In this document: positions 8,143 to 16,483 of the stretch, in pieces
Layout of the letters: every line of letters starts with the position of its first letter
Numbering within the stretch: the first letter of the stretch is position 1
DNA from: an uncultured Eggerthella sp.
GTDB lineage: Bacteria; Actinomycetota; Coriobacteriia; Coriobacteriales; Eggerthellaceae
DNA length: 64,000 bases
NCBI GenBank assembly: GCA_900546175.1
Contig: URBX01000008.1
Location: 4,324-68,323, forward strand
Direction of reading: 5' to 3'
Notes under the pieces: model-generated
The model's input: the letters and a program-made list of their open reading frames with translations, nothing else
What the model was told of the DNA's origin: nothing
The model's database searches: none
Position numbers and translations under genes: made by a program

Positions 8143-10107
8143 TTATTCACTATCTGGATCGCCGTAAAAACGCATCAACGAACCATCGGATGCAGGAATA
8201 CGGGTTGAGCGAAGAGGTACTTCTTTGACCTTTTTCTTACGCGATGGAACACGCAAAACATCATACTGACACACATCGGTACAAAGACCACAGCCCGTAC
8301 AAAGCTCTCTATTGATGGAAATACGACGAGCTGCTTCATTCCAATTAAGCGCAGGACAACCAATACGAGAAGTACACATACGGCAACCCGCACAAGCATT
8401 TGTAGGGAAGTGGGCTGGCTGTTTTTTAGGAGTAAGATTTGCGCAAGGCCACTTAAAGATAACGGCTGAAGGTCCTGGATAATTGATTGCTTCACGCGCT
8501 GCTTCAATAGACTCTTCAGCAAACAAAGGATTCGCCTGAGTAATCTTCAAAACACCCATAGATTCCAAAATGCTTGGAATGGAAAGAGGTTTTGTCTTTC
8601 CGCGTGTCAGCGTCTTGCCCGTACCTGGATGAGGCTGATCACCGGTCATAGCAGTCGTGGAGTTGTCTAAAACAACAATCGTAATATCGTGCTGGTTATA
8701 TACCGCATTTGCAACACCAGTCATACCGCTTGCGAAGAAGGTTGAATCACCAATGAAAGCAAGAGACTTTTTCTCTGGCTCAACAATATTAAAGCCTTGA
8801 GCCATAGTAACGCCCGCACCCATGCACAAGCACGTATCAACAGCGCGCAAAGGATCAGCATTTCCTAAGGTGTAACAGCCAATATCTCCGCAGAAGATAC
8901 CAATCTGATCACGCCTCAATGCTTCTTTAACCGCATAGAAAGAACCACGATGAGGACATCCTGCACACAATGAAGGAGGACGGTTTGGGTAGTATGCATC
9001 AAGAGCAATTTCAGTCTTTTCTAGTTGAGCGACAAGCTCATCTTTAATACCAAAGAACTCCGCGAGCTGCTCTTCAATACAATCCACGCTGTTTTCACCA
9101 CGAGTGGTAGTTGTGTTATCAAGTTTTCCGTGGACGTCATACTGGCAATGATATTTGCCCGCAAACTTCATCATCTCTTCTTCGATAACGCTATCAAGCT
9201 CTTCAAAGACGATAACTTGCTCAAGACCTTCCGCGAAAGAAAGTACCGCATTTTCAGGAAATGGATACGGAGTGCCAATCTGCATAATCTTATAGGCAGG
9301 AAGCGCAATGCTCTTCTGAGCTGCTTTTTCTTCAAGCTGGCGAAGAGCTTCTTTTGCGTACGCATAAGAGATGCCGCCTGCAACAATTCCCACTACTGGC
9401 TCTTGGCCTACCTGCTCCCATGGATTAAACGCACTTTGAGCCGTATCAGCAGCAATCTTTGGAAGACGCTCGTTTATTTCGCCATGACCACGATTTGCGC
9501 GAGGAGGGAAGATAACCCACTTGCTGTCATCTTTCTCGAAGCCAGAAGGTTCATTTCCGCAGGTCTGCTCAGGGACATCGCCGAAGGTAGATGCATGGCA
9601 TAAACGAGTAGTAGGACGGAAAAATACGGGAGTGCTATATTTTTCAGAAAGCTCGTATGCTGCCTTCATCATTTCGCAACCCTGTTCTGGAGTTGCTGGG
9701 TCAAAAACTGGTACCTTTGCGAAAGAAGCATAGCGGCGCGTATCTTGTTCAGTTTGAGAAGAAATTGGGCCTGGGTCGTCTGCAACAAATAAGACATAAC
9801 CTCCCTTAACTCCAACGTAGTTCAATACCATTAAAGGGTCACTTGCTACGTTCATGCCCATCTGTTTACAGGTAAACAAAGTGCGAGCTCCTGCAGCTGA
9901 AGCACCTGCCAGCACCTCAACAGCTACTTTCTCGTTTGTCGACCACTCAACATACACATTTTTTGCTTTTCCTTCTGCAACTGCATCGGAAATAGTCTCG
10001 ATAACTTCAGAAGAAGGCGTTCCTGGATAGCCCGCTACTACACGAACACCTGCTTCAAGGGCGGCATAAGCAAAGGCCTTGTTGCCCATTAAGTACGATT
10101 TTGCCAC
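8143..10107 (-). CDS. iorA: Indolepyruvate:ferredoxin oxidoreductase, alpha subunit
   Basis: 654 residues. The N-terminal pyrimidine-binding domain begins with MGNKAFAYAALEAGVRVVAG and YPGTPSSEVIE. The thiamine diphosphate domain in the second half carries the GDIGCYTLG and GDSTFFASG motifs plus LDNSTTAMTGDQPHPG. The C-terminus has two ferredoxin-type cysteine clusters (CAGCRMC and CTGCGLCTDVC). This is a complete IorA. The start is GTG at 10107. It forms an apparent operon with purE (30 bases upstream) and iorB (downstream). In anaerobes the enzyme funnels aromatic amino acid fermentation into reduced ferredoxin and acyl-CoA. Confidence 0.93.
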   Translation of the reverse strand: MAKSYLMGNKAFAYAALEAGVRVVAGYPGTPSSEVIETISDAVAEGKAKNVYVEWSTNEKVAVEVLAGASAAGARTLFTCKQMGMNVASDPLMVLNYVGVKGGYVLFVADDPGPISSQTEQDTRRYASFAKVPVFDPATPEQGCEMMKAAYELSEKYSTPVFFRPTTRLCHASTFGDVPEQTCGNEPSGFEKDDSKWVIFPPRANRGHGEINERLPKIAADTAQSAFNPWEQVGQEPVVGIVAGGISYAYAKEALRQLEEKAAQKSIALPAYKIMQIGTPYPFPENAVLSFAEGLEQVIVFEELDSVIEEEMMKFAGKYHCQYDVHGKLDNTTTTRGENSVDCIEEQLAEFFGIKDELVAQLEKTEIALDAYYPNRPPSLCAGCPHRGSFYAVKEALRRDQIGIFCGDIGCYTLGNADPLRAVDTCLCMGAGVTMAQGFNIVEPEKKSLAFIGDSTFFASGMTGVANAVYNQHDITIVVLDNSTTAMTGDQPHPGTGKTLTRGKTKPLSIPSILESMGVLKITQANPLFAEESIEAAREAINYPGPSAVIFKWPCANLTPKKQPAHFPTNACAGCRMCTSRIGCPALNWNEAARRISINRELCTGCGLCTDVCQYDVLRVPSRKKKVKEVPLRSTRIPASDGSLMRFYGDPDSE

Positions 10108-10137
10108 TAGATAACTTCTTTCTTTATTTGTAGAGGA

Positions 10138-10608
10138 TTACGCAGAAGCCATATCTGCTTTAAGTTTTTCAATCTTGCCGCGAGCAGTTTCGCAACCAGT
10201 GCCTAAAATTTGAACAGCCAAGATTGCTGCATTCTTTGCTCCATTAATAGCAACTGTTGCAACAGGAACACCGCTTGGCATTTGTACCATAGATAAAAGC
10301 GAATCAAGGCCGCCTAGATCACTTGTTTTCATAGGAACAGCAATAACTGGTGCAGGAGTATAAGCAGCAACCACGCCACCAAGATGTGCAGCCTTGCCAG
10401 CAGCTGCAATAATTACCTTAATGCCTCTATCACAGGCAGTTGATGCCCATTCGTGAACCTCTAAAGGTTTACGATGAGCACTTGCAATTTTTACCTCATA
10501 AGGAACACCAAATTCATCAAGCTGCTTCATGCAGGCTTCCATAACAGGCATATCGGATTCTGAGCCCATAATGATTCCAATTACGGGTGCTTTATCGCTA
10601 CAAGTCAT
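10138..10608 (-). CDS. purE: N5-carboxyaminoimidazole ribonucleotide mutase (PurE)
   Basis: 156 residues of the class I PurE family of purine biosynthesis. The motif IIMGSESDMPVM binds substrate phosphate and SAHRKP contains the catalytic histidine; AAGKAAHLGGVVAAYT follows, with LGGLDSLLSMVQMPSGVPVATV. The start is ATG at 10608 with AGGTGATG in front; an in-frame ATG at 10650 lacks an SD. No purK or other pur gene is near, so its place before iorA is probably an operon of convenience. Confidence 0.92.
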   Translation of the reverse strand: MTCSDKAPVIGIIMGSESDMPVMEACMKQLDEFGVPYEVKIASAHRKPLEVHEWASTACDRGIKVIIAAAGKAAHLGGVVAAYTPAPVIAVPMKTSDLGGLDSLLSMVQMPSGVPVATVAINGAKNAAILAVQILGTGCETARGKIEKLKADMASA

Positions 10609-10708
10609 TTCATCACCTAACTCGTTACTTTTTCTCAAATTAACAACCATTCATTATATCTTTGTTGCCTACTGCTCTTTACCGCTGCTCTAGCTATTGA
10701 GCCTATTT

Positions 10709-11383
10709 TTAGGCAGAAATCATAGGAATTGCCTTTGAGAGCGCTTGGAGTAGTTCGTCATGAGAAGAAACCAGCGCAAAAGCGGGCTCGTTCGCTAAAG
10801 TATCATGCGAAAAGAACTTTCCCCAATCAACCGCAAAACCAAGCATTCCTGCGGCAAAGGCTGCTTGCATATCATAGGGGCTATCTCCTACATAAACACA
10901 CTCGTCAGGGCTACATCCTATTTTTTTTGAAGCAACTAACAAAGGTTCAGGATCTGGCTTATGTTTTGAACTGGATTCCATGCCCACTTTGCAATCAAAA
11001 AAACAATCGAGTTCGAAGTGAGCCAAACTTTCAAAAGCAATTGCTTCCCTCTTGGAGGTTACTAACCCAACCGTACATCCCGATTCTTTCAATTGCGACA
11101 ACAACATACGAGTTCCCGGAAAGGGTTGTATCTTTTCGTTGAGATTTTGCTCATTATGAGCACGATATACTCTCATGATTTCCTGCTGTTTGTCGGGATC
11201 ATCCGTAAAGAGATCCATCTGATCAAGGAGAGACTGACCTACCCGAGAAAGCAAGTAGTCTTCAGAAAAACGTTTGCCCAGCACCGCTTGAGTTGCATAG
11301 TCCATGCTTTCTGAAATTGCCCCGTACGTATCAAGAATTGTTCCATCTAAATCAAAAAGCACTACCCGTTTTGATTTGTTCAC
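10709..11383 (-). CDS. HAD-superfamily phosphatase, phosphoglycolate phosphatase-like
   Basis: 224 residues. Motif I is LFDLDGTILDTYG with nucleophile and acid/base aspartates, a helical cap domain follows (about 15-85), motif II is LVTSKRE, and motifs III/IV are KPDPEPLL and YVGDSPYDMQAAFAAGM. This is the Gph/PpaX type of HAD hydrolase acting on small phosphomonoesters; the exact substrate is not evident. It lies 100 bases upstream of purE on the same strand. Confidence 0.85.
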   Translation of the reverse strand: MNKSKRVVLFDLDGTILDTYGAISESMDYATQAVLGKRFSEDYLLSRVGQSLLDQMDLFTDDPDKQQEIMRVYRAHNEQNLNEKIQPFPGTRMLLSQLKESGCTVGLVTSKREAIAFESLAHFELDCFFDCKVGMESSSKHKPDPEPLLVASKKIGCSPDECVYVGDSPYDMQAAFAAGMLGFAVDWGKFFSHDTLANEPAFALVSSHDELLQALSKAIPMISA

Positions 11384-11457
11384 GTCTCTTCCTCTTCTTA
11401 GTTAGTTTGTATATGCCTTAATAGTTTTAGGCTTATAGTTCTTCTTCATCATGCTTC

Positions 11458-11498
11458 AAAAACTAAAAGCCACAGTAGCGCAAAACTACTGTGGCTTT
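11458..11498 (-). terminator. Rho-independent terminator after the LytTR regulator
   Basis: A perfect 13-bp stem (AAAGCCACAGTAG / CTACTGTGGCTTT, 11466-11498) with a 7-base loop is followed on the minus strand by TAGTTTTTG. It ends the two-component operon read from the right. Confidence 0.8.
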
Positions 11499-11543
11499 CA
11501 ACCGTCTTTCAGACACCACACGTTGGCGTTCTTTTTTTTTGCT

Positions 11544-12257
11544 TTAGAGGCCTAATGCCTTCTTTAAACTTGATACGCGGCGACGAGAAACAGGAATCTT
11601 GTCTTCAACGCCATCCAAACTGAGCAACAACGTTCCGCCTGATTGTGGCTCCACTTCCTTTACTAAAGAAAGGTTTACCAAATAGCCACGGTGTACACGG
11701 AAGAATCCGTGTCCGTCTAAGGTTTTTTCCAGCTGTGCCAAGCTCACTGTTGAGAAATAACGGTCAGTATCAGTCTGCAAATAGGCATAGTCATCACGAG
11801 CCATTACAAAACGAATCTGATCAATATTGATGAGAATCTTCTTGCCACCCTTTTCTACAGGGATACGCTCAGTCTTTTGCGCTTTTGCATGTAACACAAC
11901 GTGCTCACGAACACGAGTCAATGCCTGGCTTAAACGATCAGTTTCTACCGGCTTTACCAAATAGTCAATTGCGTTAACTTTGAATGCGTCAAGTGCAAAT
12001 TCGCTATATGCAGTTACAAACACAACAGCAGGTGGATACTTCAGATGTTGAAGAGCTTCAGCAAGACGTAAACCGGTTGCTTCTGGCATATTAATGTCCA
12101 AGAACATAACGTCACAAGGATATTCTTTAAGCTTTTCGATTGCTTCACGAACGCTTGCAGCCTCAGAAACAACTTCGGTCTGATTAAGCTCACTTAATAA
12201 AAATCTTAGCTCGGAGCGTGCTGGAGCTTCGTCATCTACGATAATCGCTTTTAGCAA
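11544..12257 (-). CDS. LytTR-family response regulator
   Basis: 237 residues. The receiver domain (about 1-120) has the acidic pocket IIVDDEAPARSE, the phospho-acceptor in CDVMFLDINMPEATG and the switch lysine in NAIDYLVKPVETD. The LytTR DNA-binding domain (about 135-237) contains YAYLQTDTDRYFSTVSLAQLEK and FFRVHRGYLVNL. The start is TTG at 12257: a full AAGGAGG lies 5 bases upstream, and the reading frame upstream of it has no SD and adds residues foreign to receivers. It is the partner of the LytS-type kinase encoded just upstream. The family usually controls cell-envelope, autolysis or pyruvate/peptide transport genes; the target here is unknown. Confidence 0.88.
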   Translation of the reverse strand: MLKAIIVDDEAPARSELRFLLSELNQTEVVSEAASVREAIEKLKEYPCDVMFLDINMPEATGLRLAEALQHLKYPPAVVFVTAYSEFALDAFKVNAIDYLVKPVETDRLSQALTRVREHVVLHAKAQKTERIPVEKGGKKILINIDQIRFVMARDDYAYLQTDTDRYFSTVSLAQLEKTLDGHGFFRVHRGYLVNLSLVKEVEPQSGGTLLLSLDGVEDKIPVSRRRVSSLKKALGL

Positions 12258-12334
12258 CGCTGCCTCCTTGTCAATATTTTTTCCACACAATCACAGTTCA
12301 TTGTAACGTACTTTTCTTGTATTGTGTGAAGATA

Positions 12335-13639
12335 TTACGGCTCTATTTTCGTACAGTTTTTCAAGAATAACGTAACGTCTGTTCCTTCACCTAATTTACT
12401 CTCAAATTGCATAAAAGACTCTGGTCCATAGTATCCACGCAGGCGAGCATTAACATTTTTAACTGCAATACCTAAACCAGTTTCGGAGCGCTTATTCATT
12501 ATGTTTTCAAGAGCTTCTTCCGACATACCAATACCGTCATCAGAAACAACAATGCGAATATCATCGCCCTCCATACGAGCTCGAACTGTGATAGTAAGCT
12601 TTCCTTCGGCAGGCATAGCGTGTTTTACTGAATTCTCAACTAATGGCTGAATCATAAAGGAAGGAACGAAACAGCTCTGCGTGTTTTCTTCTACTTCAAT
12701 ATCTAAACCAAGACGCTCTTCGCCAAATCGTGCCTGTTCAAGGCCAATATAACGAACAACCTGATCAAGCTCACGTGGGAAAGAAATCAAGTCAGAATCG
12801 TTTTCGAGCGTCCTTCGATAAAACACTGCAAACTCACGAAGAAGTAAGCGGGCCTTTTCGGGATCCGTTCGAACATACGAAGCCATGGTATTGATAGTGT
12901 TGAAAAGAAAGTGCGGATTAATTTGGTTTTGAAGCGCTTTCAGCTCCATGCTTGTTGCTAATTTCTTCTGCTCTTCTAATTCGCTTGATGCAATCTGCGT
13001 TGAAATAAGTTGCGCAAAACCTTCAGCAATAGAAACCTGTGTTTCTGAAATGCGCGTTGAGCGCGCAAAATACATTTTTAAAGTTCCGCGAATAGTGTCT
13101 TCTACCTTTAACGGAACGATAATGGCTGCCTGTACTTTTTTTATTGGCTTAGGCAAACCCACTTCTTGAGAAGAAGTAAGTACGCGAGTTTTTCCATCTT
13201 GAAGGGAAGCGCGCGTAGAAGCAGTACGAATTGCACCGCCAAGCTTTCCAATATCCTCACTGCCATAACCGTAATAACCCAACACAACTTCAGTATCGGT
13301 AATAGCAACAGCCGATGCAGTGGAATGTTCGTAAAGTGATTTACAGATAATCTGCGCGCCCTCCATTGAAAGACCGTTTTGCATAGCTTCTGCTGAAGTG
13401 CTTGCCAAACTTAAAACTTCTGCTGTCTGGCTTGCACGAATATGGTCAGGATCAAGCATCAATGCAAGGGTAATAAGCAAAAAAACAGTGAAGAAGAAAC
13501 CCGAAATAGCCAACATTACAATGTTGTGTTCCGAGCTGAACATATACCAGCCCAAAGCGCAACCAGCTACCAAAGCAAGCAGCAAGAAAAGGACCTCAAG
13601 AAAAACATAGACGTTCTGTTTTGAAAGATTAAACTTCAT
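12335..13639 (-). CDS. LytS-type sensor histidine kinase
   Basis: 434 residues. Two N-terminal membrane helices (about 10-33 and 38-60) are followed by a GAF-like sensor domain (about 70-205). The His_kinase segment ALQNQINPHFLFNTINTMASY contains the phospho-accepting histidine, and the HATPase has its N box in VENSVKHAM and G boxes in DDGIGMSEEAL and GLGIAVKNV. The start is ATG at 13639 behind AAAGGTGAG. It lacks the multi-helix 5TM region of classical LytS, so input is more likely through the GAF domain. It is co-transcribed with the regulator 77 bases downstream. Confidence 0.87.
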   Translation of the reverse strand: MKFNLSKQNVYVFLEVLFLLLALVAGCALGWYMFSSEHNIVMLAISGFFFTVFLLITLALMLDPDHIRASQTAEVLSLASTSAEAMQNGLSMEGAQIICKSLYEHSTASAVAITDTEVVLGYYGYGSEDIGKLGGAIRTASTRASLQDGKTRVLTSSQEVGLPKPIKKVQAAIIVPLKVEDTIRGTLKMYFARSTRISETQVSIAEGFAQLISTQIASSELEEQKKLATSMELKALQNQINPHFLFNTINTMASYVRTDPEKARLLLREFAVFYRRTLENDSDLISFPRELDQVVRYIGLEQARFGEERLGLDIEVEENTQSCFVPSFMIQPLVENSVKHAMPAEGKLTITVRARMEGDDIRIVVSDDGIGMSEEALENIMNKRSETGLGIAVKNVNARLRGYYGPESFMQFESKLGEGTDVTLFLKNCTKIEP

Positions 13640-13706
13640 GGCTCTCACCTTTATCGTTAAGCTCAACACTTTTTAGAGTATGAACCCCAAAAAGGGAACT
13701 ATTTAC

Positions 13707-14717
13707 TTATCCAGCAAATGGGAACAATTCATTACCCAGAAGCATAACCGCAGCAAAGAGTAAAAATCCGCTAAAAACAAAACGAAGTTTTCTTTCTGGA
13801 ATGATTTTTGCCAAATTTGCACCAATTACCGCACCGGGAATACTTCCACACACAATTGCAATACCTGCAACGTAGTCAATATTACCAAGAATTCCCTGCT
13901 CAATTACGCCTGGTAGAGCAAGAATACATACGGCAAGCAAAGAAGCTCCTGATGCTTGGCTCATCATAACCCCAAGAAGGCTAATAAACAAAGGGACCAT
14001 AATAAATCCGCCCCCTACGCCAACATAACCAGAAGCAAGCCCAGCAATCAAGCCAATGAGAACCGCTAAAGCAGCTTTTTTCTTAGTGAAAACAAACGAG
14101 GTATCTTTTAATACTTTTTCGGCAGATTTGACTGATTGATCAAACGCGGCTTGTGCGGAAACGGTCTGAACAGGGGCACTCTGAGCGCACGCGGCCTGTG
14201 TGGGAACAGTCTGCACATCATTTGAATGCTCGATAGCGTCGTGAGCGTCGGCGCTCTGCACCGCACCAGACTGACTGTCAGCTGAATTCTGGCTGGCGTG
14301 TTTAACAACACCCTTGCCTGATTTCTTTGTCACTTTTGTAGGTTCTTTTGGACACTTCATTGCTTTTTTGAACATAGTGTAAGACGAATACACAATAATC
14401 AGCGCGGCCGCTAACATAATCAACCACGAAGGTGAAAGTGTTGCCAAGTAAACGCCCACTGCAGAAGTAACCGCACCTGCTAGTCCCGTAATAAGCCCCA
14501 AAAGAGGAATACACGTTTTATTTTTAAGATGGGTTATACAGCCTGAAATAGAAGTTGGAATAATAGCAAAAAGGGAAGTAGCTGTTGCGCAAATTGCAGG
14601 CAGACCAAATGCCAGTCTGAAAAGAGGAACCATAATAGTTCCGCCACCAATACCAAGTAATCCTGAAAAAATACCTATGACTACGCCGCATACTGCAGCA
14701 AAAAGAAATACCTCCAT
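13707..14717 (-). CDS. TauE/SafE-family membrane exporter with low-complexity loop
   Basis: 336 residues with two homologous halves, each bearing the family's glycine-rich helix (GIFSGLLGIGGGTIMVPLF near residue 20; GLASGYVGVGGGFIMVPLF near 225). The family transports sulfite, sulfoacetate or other organic anions. Between the halves (about residues 125-195) is a hydrophilic insert rich in Ala, Gln, Ser and Val with a degenerate repeat of the form AQSAPVQTVSAQAAFDQS. The family loop is normally much shorter. The substrate is unknown. Confidence 0.82.
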   Translation of the reverse strand: MEVFLFAAVCGVVIGIFSGLLGIGGGTIMVPLFRLAFGLPAICATATSLFAIIPTSISGCITHLKNKTCIPLLGLITGLAGAVTSAVGVYLATLSPSWLIMLAAALIIVYSSYTMFKKAMKCPKEPTKVTKKSGKGVVKHASQNSADSQSGAVQSADAHDAIEHSNDVQTVPTQAACAQSAPVQTVSAQAAFDQSVKSAEKVLKDTSFVFTKKKAALAVLIGLIAGLASGYVGVGGGFIMVPLFISLLGVMMSQASGASLLAVCILALPGVIEQGILGNIDYVAGIAIVCGSIPGAVIGANLAKIIPERKLRFVFSGFLLFAAVMLLGNELFPFAG

Positions 14718-14792
14718 GAAATACTACTGCCTCTTTTTTTTTGTCTTTCCTACTATCTGTTTTATGAAACTATGTGATTCATTTCTTACTTA

Positions 14793-15815
14793 TTAGTACT
14801 GGTGCCGATTTTGTCCTCGATTAAGTGATTTACGGGCTTTTGAAATTTGCTTATTTTTAAAACCACGCTTTTTTTCGCCCCGCATCCAGCGAGCCTCTTC
14901 GCGCTTTTGTAAAACCTGTTCGGTTTCATTCATAAGAGCATGATACGAATTGAAACGAGCATGAGTAATTTCGCCTGCCTCAATAGCGGCTCTAACCGCA
15001 CATCCTGGCTCGTTGGTATGAGAACAATCTCTAAACCTACACTGCTGGGCTATTTCTTCAATGTCGCTAAAAGCAGTCTCAATTCCCGCCTTCGCATCCC
15101 AAAGTCCTAAGCCCCTCACACCAGGCATATCTACAATGTAACCGCCTTGAGGAACAGGGATGATTTCACGTGAAACAGTGGTGTGTCTTCCCTTACCATC
15201 ACCTTCGCGAACAGGAGTTGTTTCCTGAAGTTCATGGCCTACCAACATATTTACGAGACTTGATTTCCCCACGCCGCTGCGTCCAATCAGAATTGCAATG
15301 CACCCAGGAGGAATTAACGCGCGAACTCTTTCGATGCTTTGTGGCTCTTCAGAAGAAACAACCAATGTCTCAACTTTAGAGTCTACTAAATCACTTACCT
15401 GCTTACAGATTTCTGCAACTGCCTCTTCTGATTCAGCCAAATCCGCCTTAGTAAGCACCACAGTTACTTCAGCACCCGTTTCGTGAGCCAACACAAGTTC
15501 CCGCTCTAAGCGGCGCATATTTACTTCGGCTAAAGGCTGTGCAACAAAAACACGATCGAAATTTGCAGCAAGCACTTGAGGTTGAGAACGTTCCGTTGGA
15601 TCTTTGCGAACAAAAGCACGAGTACGAGGGTAAATTGCTTCAATGATGCCTTTATCGTGATTATCGGTTTCCTTCACCTCTACATAATCGCCAATAACCG
15701 CACGATTTTTTTCTCCTTTTACCAGAGAAGTTGCATGTTCACACCTCATACAATTTCCCTCATCAAAACGAACCAGAGGAAAACCTCGATCAAGTTTTAT
15801 TACTACGCCACGCAT
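14793..15815 (-). CDS. rsgA: Ribosome small subunit-dependent GTPase RsgA
   Basis: 340 residues of the circularly permuted GTPase RsgA (YjeQ), which acts late in 30S assembly. An OB fold (about 1-65) precedes a G domain with permuted motif order: LTKAD (G4), then GRSGVGKSSLVNML (G1), then DMPGVRGLGLWD (G3). The C-terminal zinc segment has CRFRDCSHTNEPGC. Its ATG overlaps the stop of the preceding lipoprotein gene in a TAATG arrangement, so translation is probably coupled. A parS-like sequence, GATTTCACGTGAAACA, lies within the gene at 15162-15177. Confidence 0.92.
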   Translation of the reverse strand: MRGVVIKLDRGFPLVRFDEGNCMRCEHATSLVKGEKNRAVIGDYVEVKETDNHDKGIIEAIYPRTRAFVRKDPTERSQPQVLAANFDRVFVAQPLAEVNMRRLERELVLAHETGAEVTVVLTKADLAESEEAVAEICKQVSDLVDSKVETLVVSSEEPQSIERVRALIPPGCIAILIGRSGVGKSSLVNMLVGHELQETTPVREGDGKGRHTTVSREIIPVPQGGYIVDMPGVRGLGLWDAKAGIETAFSDIEEIAQQCRFRDCSHTNEPGCAVRAAIEAGEITHARFNSYHALMNETEQVLQKREEARWMRGEKKRGFKNKQISKARKSLNRGQNRHQY

Positions 15816-16483
15816 TAAAGCTCGCGTTCCTTTCGATAGTTATAGAGGCTCAAAAGCAAGACTCCCGCAATAATCGAAATTATACCTGCGGTCAGAATTA
15901 CTGGATTAACCTGGTTTTCGATTGGTGTGCCTTTTTTCAAGGCTGTTACCTCTTGAGCATGAATGTCGGTTTGGCCTTGGTGGTTTTTGCATGCCATATT
16001 AAATGTTCCGCGTACCTGCAGAGTAGTACCAACTTGTTTATAATTTCCATAAGAATCAATGAGTTCAGTCTGGGCTTTGTTCATAAGAACAGAAACACAG
16101 GTAGGACTTTCGCTGTCTTGCTCTTGAAGACAAATCCAGTAGTTATCGTATTCATCTTCTGAAGAAATGCGGTCACCCACTACTTCTCCGGTTATTTGAA
16201 CGGTCTGCAAATCGTACAGGGTTCCTTCTGAAAGTAACTCGGAAATAGAAGCATCGTACAAAAAGGAAGTGTCGGGAAGTTGATTAACGTTTACGGTATT
16301 TGAAAGAGTTTCAGTTGTAGTTGACGTTGAAGAGGTAAGACTTTCTAGAGCGCTTGTTTCACTGTTGTTAGAAGAGCATCCACTCATAAGCACTAAACAG
16401 ACAAACAGCGCAACAAAACTTGCAATTAATTTTGCAATGCTCGTTTCTTTCTGTATGTTTTTCTGTTCAGGCTTATTCATCAC
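15815..16483 (-). CDS. Lipoprotein with OB-fold-like domain and C-terminal membrane helix
   Basis: 222 residues. A signal peptide with lipobox (LVLMSGCSS, Cys near residue 36) predicts lipid anchoring. A Ser/Thr linker leads into a beta-rich domain (about 80-185) starting TVQITGEVVGDRIS and containing YWICLQEQDSES and LQVRGTFNM, which resembles an OB fold; this family call is tentative. A hydrophobic helix (VILTAGIISIIAGVLLLSLY) near the C-terminus gives a second membrane anchor with a basic cytosolic tail. It overlaps trkH by 4 bases (ATGA) and rsgA by one base, placing it in a tightly coupled operon with K+ uptake. Confidence 0.7.
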   Translation of the reverse strand: MMNKPEQKNIQKETSIAKLIASFVALFVCLVLMSGCSSNNSETSALESLTSSTSTTTETLSNTVNVNQLPDTSFLYDASISELLSEGTLYDLQTVQITGEVVGDRISSEDEYDNYWICLQEQDSESPTCVSVLMNKAQTELIDSYGNYKQVGTTLQVRGTFNMACKNHQGQTDIHAQEVTALKKGTPIENQVNPVILTAGIISIIAGVLLLSLYNYRKEREL

